Positions 50,039-55,022 of a stretch of 55,022 nt of DNA are shown piece after piece. The DNA is from Candidatus Zixiibacteriota bacterium. GTDB taxonomy: Bacteria; Zixibacteria; MSB-5A5; GN15; FEB-12. The DNA is taken from NCBI GenBank assembly GCA_034003725.1, contig JAVEYB010000016.1, positions 1 through 55,022 of the forward strand, read 5' to 3'. Every line of letters begins with the position of its first letter. Position 1 is the first letter of the stretch. The notes below the pieces were generated by a model. That model was not told the DNA's origin and did not search any database. It saw only the letters and a list, made by a program, of their open reading frames with translations. The position numbers and the translations under genes were made by a program.

Positions 50039-50100
50039 GCGCTTTCGTATGCTGCCCCTGAGGTAGAGAAGTTAGCGCGTTCTGTAAAGGTTTGACGGAG

Positions 50101-50137
50101 AAGCCCCGCTGTCTGGTCACAGCGGGGCTTTTCGTTT
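50101..50137 (+). terminator. Terminator of the secreted protein gene
   Basis: AAGCCCCGCTGT, a six-base loop and ACAGCGGGGCTT form a perfect 12-pair stem, followed by TTCGTTT. Confidence 0.9.
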
Positions 50138-50493
50138 GCGTCAGGCCGCACTTATTGCTGTCCCACAGACGGGTTTTTCGCAACTGCTGCGTTCCCGAGG
50201 CGTCGAGGCAACTGTGGTTCACCCGTGATATCGTGTTATCGGCTTGCTGTACAAGCAGATATCAAACTGCGGGAAGAGCCGGCATGCGCTTTGCAATACA
50301 TATATGAGTGTTGTCGCCCAGTGTGGACCTCGTGTTGTACAGGCGATGACGCGTCGCAGCCATTTCCTCGGCGGTTTTGGCGGTTATATCGCCGGAGAAC
50401 TCACAGGCTGCATTGTGAGGTGAGGCGGTCCCGTCTGTAACGCGCAGTCGGGACCTATTATTTTCACCCGCTCGCTGGCCTGTGCCGGATGCC
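50138..50493. other. Noncoding region between convergent genes
   Basis: Nothing protein-like is seen. A seven-pair stem (GGTCCCG at 50427-50433 and CGGGACC at 50449-50455) followed by TATTATTTTC could be a second terminator for plus-strand transcripts. A small stem GCTTG/CAAGC is also present. Confidence 0.4.
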
Positions 50494-51534
50494 TCAACGG
50501 ATGATGACGAACTCCAGGTCTTTGTCCTGTGCCGCCGGCACGGAAACCTCCAGCGCTTGTTCACTGTCATAGACTGCCACCCGTACCTGCCCCGCGTGGC
50601 GCGCTTTGGTGTAGCGGGCGGTAATCATCGCTGCTTTGTTGATGTTCTCGTCGGTAAGGGGACCGATGAGCAGCGTTACCGGTGAACCGACTTCCAGTGC
50701 CTCCAGCCGACGGTGATGCGGACGTTTCAGCCTGAGCAACTGGGCATTGTCCGACTCGTTCCTTCCCACAACCACCTTGGTATGACGGTCCAGTCGGAAG
50801 TGGCGACCTACTCGCAGGAGATTCAAATCGTCGAACGTAATGCGTTCGGTGTGGGCGAGCAAGTCACGAAGGCGGTTCGAATAACCTTCGTCAGTCAATA
50901 AACACCCGGCCGCGGGCGTGGGATAGTCCTCCAGTCCGAACTGCGCCGCCAGCTCCATCTGCCGTCTTCGGCCGCGACCGGATATCCCTTCCAACAGGTC
51001 ACGATTCACCATCCCGGAAAGCTCCGGTTCGGAGGGTGGGAGGAGCTTAGCAGACAGCGGCCGCAGCAGTTTGCCTCCGAGCCCGGACTCCTTTAAGACA
51101 AGATTCATGCGATTCCGGACCTGTGAAAACGGACGCTGCCCCATCACCTCGCCCGTGATGATAAAGTCGGCTCCGATCATTTCCATGTAGTTTTTTGCTT
51201 CCGTCAGCATGAGGATCCGGCAGTCGATGCACACGTTCATATGAGCGCCACGGCCGAACCGCGGGTTCTCGACGATATCGACGAACTTCTGTCCCAGATG
51301 CATGAGCTTGACGTTGAAGCCGAATCGTTCAGCCATCGGATACGGATTCGAACCACAAGATGAACGATCCTTGAGATCACATCCGAAGTGCGTCATGAAT
51401 GTCAGCGCCGTCACTTCGATGTTCTGTCGAAGCAACAGCAGTATGGCGAGAGCCGAATCCAGTCCGCCGGAGAACAAGGCAACGGCATGTCCTCGCGGTT
51501 CGGTCGGTCGTGCGTATGAATCCATCAACTCCAT
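50494..51534 (-). CDS. PP-loop tRNA-thiolation-like ATPase (ThiI/MnmA-related)
   Basis: The protein has 346 residues. The PP-loop HAVALFSGGLDSALAI at about residues 15-30 marks an ATP pyrophosphatase that adenylates its substrate. The fold continues with THFGCDLKD and NVCIDCRILMLTEA, with Cys residues that could carry sulfur, and GADFIITGEVMGQRPFSQ. The C-terminal ~100 residues resemble a separate small domain (LRVGRHFRLDRHTKVVVGRN). It probably modifies tRNA with sulfur, but the target is unknown. ATG at 51534 (AGGA, seven bases upstream) is favoured; longer versions would overlap the promoter. Confidence 0.85.
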   Translation of the reverse strand: MELMDSYARPTEPRGHAVALFSGGLDSALAILLLLRQNIEVTALTFMTHFGCDLKDRSSCGSNPYPMAERFGFNVKLMHLGQKFVDIVENPRFGRGAHMNVCIDCRILMLTEAKNYMEMIGADFIITGEVMGQRPFSQVRNRMNLVLKESGLGGKLLRPLSAKLLPPSEPELSGMVNRDLLEGISGRGRRRQMELAAQFGLEDYPTPAAGCLLTDEGYSNRLRDLLAHTERITFDDLNLLRVGRHFRLDRHTKVVVGRNESDNAQLLRLKRPHHRRLEALEVGSPVTLLIGPLTDENINKAAMITARYTKARHAGQVRVAVYDSEQALEVSVPAAQDKDLEFVIIR

Positions 51535-51608
51535 TTTGTATCCTGCCGTGAGGCGATGCCTGTGTTTCCCGATGTGATACGCCGCCCGGACATCGGCGTT
51601 GGCGGTAT

Positions 51609-51636
51609 AATATACGACTTGCATCGCCATACGCAA
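51609..51636 (-). promoter_or_regulatory. Promoter for the PP-loop gene
   Basis: On the minus strand, TTGCGT (51636-51631), a 16-base spacer and TATATT (51614-51609). The start of RNA would be near 51602, leaving a leader of about 68 bases. It excludes the in-frame ATG at 51636 as the start. Confidence 0.55.
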
Positions 51637-51650
51637 CGTCCTGAATTGCC

Positions 51651-51679
51651 TTGACTTGCCGGTTGTTGGCGGCTACCAT
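51651..51679 (+). promoter_or_regulatory. Promoter for the mla operon
   Basis: TTGACT at 51651-51656, a 17-base spacer and TACCAT at 51674-51679. RNA would begin near 51686, so translation must start after that. The only strong ribosome site downstream is AAAGGA at 51693-51698, eight bases before ATT at 51707. Confidence 0.55.
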
Positions 51680-51706
51680 TGCCAGAAAACAGAAAGGACG
51701 ACAGCG

Positions 51707-52489
51707 ATTCTCTCCGCTCTGAACAACTGGCTCAAGCACATGGCCCGCGAATACCAGGCGTTGTTCTTTTTCTCTCTGCGGATGCTGCGGGCGGTGTTCT
51801 CCCGGACGTTCTACGTTACGGAGACCATGGAGCAGATGTATTTGATCGGGGTTGGTTCGCTGTACCTCGTCTTGCTTGCCGGCGCCTTTGCGGGCCAGGG
51901 ATTTGCCATCGCCTTCGCCAACGAACTGGCCGACTTCGGGGCGAAGAACTACCTCGGTCGTATCATGTCGATCGCTATCGTCCGCGAACTTGGTCCGACC
52001 CTGACCGGACTGATGGTCGCCGCGCGTGTCTCGGCGGGCATCACCGCCGAAATCGGCGCCATGAAGTCCTCCAATCAGCTCGATGCCATGCTGGCGTTCG
52101 GGATCGATCCGGTTCGCAAGCTGGCCGTTCCCCGGTTGCTGGCGCTCGTACTGATGGTACCGGCCCTTACCATTGCCTGTGACGCGATCGCGATCATCGG
52201 CGGGTGGCTGATTGCCGCGGTCGTCGCTAAGATGAGCGTCACTATCTACTGGGCGTCAGTCAAGGAGCGGCTGGTTTTCGGCAACATCTTCATGGGTCTG
52301 CTCAAGCCGTTTATTTTTTCGTTTTTCATCGCCTTTATCGCCTGCTACAAGGGCTTCTCGGCCGAAGGCGGCACGAAAGGCGTGGGCCGGGCGACTACCG
52401 AGTCCGTGGTGATGTCATCGATCATGATCCTGATCGTCAACTTCTTTTTGACCAAGCTCGTGCACGGCGCGATCAAGGGGTATTTGTGA
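51707..52489 (+). CDS. mlaE: MlaE family lipid ABC transporter permease
   Basis: The protein has about 260 residues and five to six transmembrane helices. The conserved segments are GQGFAIAFANELADFGAKNY, IAIVRELGPTLTGLMVAARV and AEIGAMKSSNQLDAMLAFG, typical of MlaE/YrbE permeases. It forms the membrane core that moves phospholipids between inner and outer membrane. The start is uncertain: ATT at 51707 with AAAGGA upstream agrees with the promoter and keeps the usual N-terminal helix (LSALNNWLKHMAREYQALFF). ATG at 51740 has no ribosome site and cuts into that helix. The stop overlaps mlaF by four bases. Confidence 0.9.
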   Translation: MLSALNNWLKHMAREYQALFFFSLRMLRAVFSRTFYVTETMEQMYLIGVGSLYLVLLAGAFAGQGFAIAFANELADFGAKNYLGRIMSIAIVRELGPTLTGLMVAARVSAGITAEIGAMKSSNQLDAMLAFGIDPVRKLAVPRLLALVLMVPALTIACDAIAIIGGWLIAAVVAKMSVTIYWASVKERLVFGNIFMGLLKPFIFSFFIAFIACYKGFSAEGGTKGVGRATTESVVMSSIMILIVNFFLTKLVHGAIKGYL

Positions 52490-53256
52490 TCGAATTGCGC
52501 AACATTTCGTTCGCGTACGATGAACGGCCGATTCTGAAGAATGTCTCGTTCAGCGTCGACGAGACCGAATCGACCGTCGTCATGGGACCGTCGGGATCCG
52601 GCAAGTCGACCATACTGCGCCTGATCATGGGACTGGAGTGTCCGCAGAAGGGGGAGGTGCTGTTTGACGGTCGGGATATCTGCGTGATGTCGGAGCGAGA
52701 CAAGCAGGAAGTCCGAAAGCGAATCGGCATGGTCTTCCAGGACGGCGCGCTGTTCGATTCGCTCACGGTCGGCGAGAACGTCGGTTACTACCAACTGGAA
52801 CACACGAGATTGTCTCGTCAGGACATCGAGCGCAACGTGATCGAGATGCTGGGGTTCGTGGGGCTCGATGCCGAGCAGATTATCGACGTGCTGCCCGACC
52901 ATCTCTCGGGCGGAATGCGACGGCGTGTCGCGATCGGCCGGGCGCTGCTGTCGACCAACCCGCGCGTCATGCTGTACGACGAGCCGACGACAGGGCTCGA
53001 CCCGGAATCGACGGAGACCGTGCTGCGGCTGATCAACAAGGCAACGGTCGAACGAAACATATCGACCATCGTCGTAACGCACCAGATTCCCGACGCCATA
53101 GCGGTGGCCGATCGGTTTATCGTCATCCACTCGGGGGAGCTGGTGTTCGACGGCAATCTGGATGAACTGCGCGAGTGCACGGAGCCACGGGTGCAGCAGT
53201 TTCTGCTTCCGTTTCGCAATTCTATCGGCCACGTGGCGGCGCGAAGATTTGTGTAG
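52486..53256 (+). CDS. mlaF: MlaF family lipid ABC transporter ATPase
   Basis: The protein has 256 residues. The Walker A motif GPSGSGKSTILRLIMG is at about residue 37. The Q-loop VFQDGALFDSLTVGENVGY, the ABC signature LSGGMRRRVAIGRALL, and the Walker B motif MLYDEPTTGLDPES follow, and then the H-loop VVTHQIPDA. It powers phospholipid transport through MlaE. GTG at 52486 overlaps the mlaE stop (GTGA), showing translational coupling. The MCE gene follows after 63 bases. Confidence 0.94.
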   Translation: MIELRNISFAYDERPILKNVSFSVDETESTVVMGPSGSGKSTILRLIMGLECPQKGEVLFDGRDICVMSERDKQEVRKRIGMVFQDGALFDSLTVGENVGYYQLEHTRLSRQDIERNVIEMLGFVGLDAEQIIDVLPDHLSGGMRRRVAIGRALLSTNPRVMLYDEPTTGLDPESTETVLRLINKATVERNISTIVVTHQIPDAIAVADRFIVIHSGELVFDGNLDELRECTEPRVQQFLLPFRNSIGHVAARRFV

Positions 53257-53319
53257 CGGGCGGGGGCGGCAGCCACGATAATGCACAAAGGAAACTGAAC
53301 AGACAGGGCAATTGAGCGA

Positions 53320-54255
53320 ATGAAACGATCCATCCATGTCGGCTGGGGCAATCTGAAGACCGGAATTCTGCTGCTGGTCGCGACCGTACTGCTGTTCTGG
53401 GCGTCGTTCACCGGCGGGGGCAGTTCGATTTTCCAGCCCAAGAACGAATTTGTCGCCTTTTTCGGCAACGTGAACGGCCTGCTGCCCGGCGCGCCGGTCT
53501 GGATGTCGGGCGTTGAAGTGGGCAATGTCAAGTCGGTCCAATTCGTTAACATCTCGCCCGACAAGCAGGTGAGGCTCGTCTGCCGTGTCGAAGAAAGTGT
53601 GTGGCATATGGTCACCGAGGATGCCACTGTCCATCTCGGCACGATCGGGTTTCTGGGCGACAAGTACGTGGAGGTCGTGCCGGGGTCCAAGGACAAGCCG
53701 GTGATCGCCGACGGTGACACGTTGACTACGGTGCCGGTGGCGGATGCTTCGGCGCTTTTCGAATCCGGCGAGCGCGCGTTTGATAATGTCGGCGGGCTGG
53801 TGAACAATCTCGACACGCTGCTCGGCCGGATGAACGCAGGCGAAGGGACGCTGGGCAAGCTTGCCACCGACGCCGAATTGTACCGTAACATGACGGCCCT
53901 GCTGGCCAACCTGACGAAACTGACAGCCGATCTCCAGCGCAACCAGGAGCGGATCGTGTCGTCGATCGAGAAGACCGGCGATGCGCTCGAGCGGGTGAGC
54001 GTCCAGGCGACAGAAAACACCGGCACGCTCGGCCGGATGATGAACGACCCGAAGCTGTACGACAATCTCGCCGCAACATCGGCGCGGCTCGACACGATCA
54101 TGACTTATATCCAGAATGCCGAGGGCTCGCTTGGTCTTCTGGTGCAGGACACCGGGCTGTATATCGAGATGGTGAACCTGCTGCACCGGACGAACAATCT
54201 CGTGGCGGATATCGAGAGAAACCCACGCAAGTACCTCAAGTTCTCGGTGTTTTAG
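53320..54255 (+). CDS. mlaD: MlaD/MCE-domain lipid transport protein
   Basis: The protein has 311 residues. A single N-terminal transmembrane helix at about 12-32 (GILLLVATVLLFWASFTGGG) is followed by an MCE domain to about residue 130. The MCE domain includes VAFFGNVNGLLPGAPVWMSG and LGTIGFLGDKYVEVVPGSKD. The C-terminal half is helical and probably coiled (LDTLLGRMNAGEGTLGKLAT), with Gly-Thr-Leu-Gly-type repeats. It forms a hexameric ring that receives lipid in the periplasm. MlaC and MlaB homologues are not seen after it; repeats begin within 25 bases of the stop. Confidence 0.93.
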   Translation: MKRSIHVGWGNLKTGILLLVATVLLFWASFTGGGSSIFQPKNEFVAFFGNVNGLLPGAPVWMSGVEVGNVKSVQFVNISPDKQVRLVCRVEESVWHMVTEDATVHLGTIGFLGDKYVEVVPGSKDKPVIADGDTLTTVPVADASALFESGERAFDNVGGLVNNLDTLLGRMNAGEGTLGKLATDAELYRNMTALLANLTKLTADLQRNQERIVSSIEKTGDALERVSVQATENTGTLGRMMNDPKLYDNLAATSARLDTIMTYIQNAEGSLGLLVQDTGLYIEMVNLLHRTNNLVADIERNPRKYLKFSVF

Positions 54256-54277
54256 TCTATATTCCTTCCGCAAGCAC

Positions 54278-54410
54278 GCGTGGTGCACGGGGACGTACAC
54301 CACGCACCGGCTGTGTGTGACCGCGTGGTGCACGGGGACGTACACCACGCACCGGCTGTGTGTGACCGCGTGGTGTACGGGGACGTACACTGCGCGCAGC
54401 GGGTGTGATC
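54278..54410. repeat. 45-bp palindromic tandem repeat, three units
   Basis: Units at 54278-54322 and 54323-54367 are identical; the third (54368-54410) is diverged. Each begins with an inverted repeat (GCGTGGTG, a 12-base loop, CACCACGC), so each unit can form a hairpin. The core GGGGACGTAC recurs singly at about 54717 and 54804, and as GGAGACGTAC near 54590. Because 45 is a multiple of three, a repeating peptide frame appears, but it has no gene context. Confidence 0.9.
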
Positions 54411-54464
54411 TTCTTGCGGCACATAGCCTTTCCTGAACCGACAGCCGGTTGTCAGCCCGTTCCC

Positions 54465-54710
54465 CAATCCAAGAAAGTCGCTGTACAAGTGTGTCCGCGA
54501 GAGGGTTACGGGGAAATGGGTTTGTTTTGTTATTTTTAGGGGGTCCCATATTTCTTTTCTTTCCGATCGGAGGCAGGACTTGCGGCGCACGGAGACGTAC
54601 GGTGCGCACGAGGGCAAGGGTTGTGCTATCGACAGCGGCATGGCAGTTCCTCTCATTTACTTATAGCGGGGCGGCCATTTTTTCCATCGGGTTGGTAGGA
54701 AAAGTGCGGG
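54465..54710 (-). repeat. Composite dispersed repeat, right copy (inverted relative to 151-385)
   Basis: Contains 54512-54549 and 54678-54710, the inverted counterparts of 300-337 and 151-183. Similarity beyond the blocks, in the GTACAAGTG region around 54483, is weaker. The order and orientation of the two blocks are conserved. No protein gene is supported from 54256 to the end. Confidence 0.85.
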
Positions 54711-54749
54711 GTGTACGGGGACGTACGGTGCGCATGGGAACCGGTGGGA

Positions 54750-54837
54750 GGGGTGGTGGTGTCAGCACCGTTTGCGGGAGAGGTTGGTTTAGTTCGTGGA
54801 GTCAGGGGACGTACAAACGGAGCTGACCTACGGGTAG
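54750..54837 (+). repeat. 88-bp direct repeat, first copy
   Basis: This stretch is repeated at 54935-55022. The first ~45 bases and the last ~24 are nearly identical, while the middle has diverged. Each copy contains the small stem GGTG-TCAG-CACC and ends with CAAACGGAGCTGACCTACGG followed by GTAG. The spacer between the copies is 97 bases and shows no gene. Confidence 0.9.
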
Positions 54838-54934
54838 GACGCAGGTGGAAAACAAAATGCGTGGGGAGACGGTGCGATTTGACCGAACCCCGACGTTCGC
54901 CACGGCGGGTGGGCACCGGACGAAACGGAATGAA

Positions 54935-55022
54935 GGGGTGGTGGTGTCAGCACCGTTTGCGGGAGAGGTTTGTTTAGTTTGACGAGTTGGTGGATGTGCA
55001 AACGGAGCTGACCTACGGGTAG
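54935..55022 (+). repeat. 88-bp direct repeat, second copy, ending exactly at the window edge
   Basis: The second copy of 54750-54837 ends at the last base of the window. That coincidence is expected if the sequence is an assembly contig that stopped at a repeat. Confidence 0.9.

Noticed and set aside
52345-54609. A 754-codon minus-strand frame opposite mlaF and mlaD
   Set aside because: It is the reverse-strand shadow of well-supported mla genes and ends in peptides encoded by the 45-bp repeat.

Overview
The window is GC-rich, densely coded bacterial DNA of about 55 kb with roughly 45 protein genes and two tRNA genes. The organism is Gram-negative: it has an Mla-type lipid transport set (MlaE, MlaF, MlaD), an MsbA-like exporter, LPS-type glycosyltransferases and several lipoproteins. 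One secreted protein ends in a FlgD/Por-like sorting domain with the motif QNYPNPFNPTT. That motif is typical of the FCB superphylum and neighbouring candidate phyla such as Zixibacteria. Zixibacteria or a close relative is my inference; no 16S rRNA or other decisive marker is present.

Layout. 1-390: start of an IS3-type orfA running off the left edge, then a dispersed repeat. 445-2907: small genes (STAS protein, VOC protein, unknown protein, DJ-1 family) around a 20-bp GC-rich tandem repeat. 3042-6957: sugar metabolism (GlmU-like nucleotidyltransferase, galT, glgA). 6946-8606: two paralogous double-receiver proteins. 8823-8979: tRNA-Gly(GCC) and tRNA-Cys(GCA). 9519-14321: ferredoxin, DUF1573 protein coupled to a cysteine synthase, SPOR lipoprotein, S9 peptidase. 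14480-18697: two-CW protein, a large zinc-ribbon/PEGA/TPR membrane protein, and a lipoprotein. 19011-19210: promoter plus terminator around a structured RNA candidate. 19385-23428: two histidine kinases with no adjacent regulator. 23513-31711 (minus strand): citrate synthase behind a CRP-like box, then glcD-like, fmdB-like, pckA, aminotransferase, phosphotransacetylase, and prfB with its programmed frameshift. 31893-42567 (plus strand): MBL hydrolase, PHP phosphatase, 3-methyladenine glycosylase, site-2 protease, lipoprotein, MsbA-like ABC transporter, three glycosyltransferases and a RelA/SpoT enzyme. 42571-50038: M28 peptidase, TPR protein, permease, ComF, XerC/D recombinase, degenerate GGDEF protein and the sorting-domain protein. 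50494-54255: PP-loop protein and mlaEFD. 54256-55022: noncoding repeats.

Functional links. prfB to glcD lie on one strand with 4-nt overlaps between pta, the aminotransferase and pckA, which suggests coordinated control of acetyl-CoA, oxaloacetate and PEP. The MsbA-like transporter followed by GT9, GT2 and GT9 looks like an LPS-core unit, ending directly upstream of the stringent-response gene. The Mla genes overlap or lie close together and probably form one transport complex.

I see no CRISPR array, prophage or recognisable defence island. The most unusual material is noncoding. A composite repeat is present in inverted copies at both ends of the window. Palindromic tandem repeats lie at the right edge. 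There are two small-RNA candidates with promoters. Several genes lack a canonical start codon although their reading frames are intact. Because both edges lie in repeats, the window may be a whole assembly contig broken at repeats.
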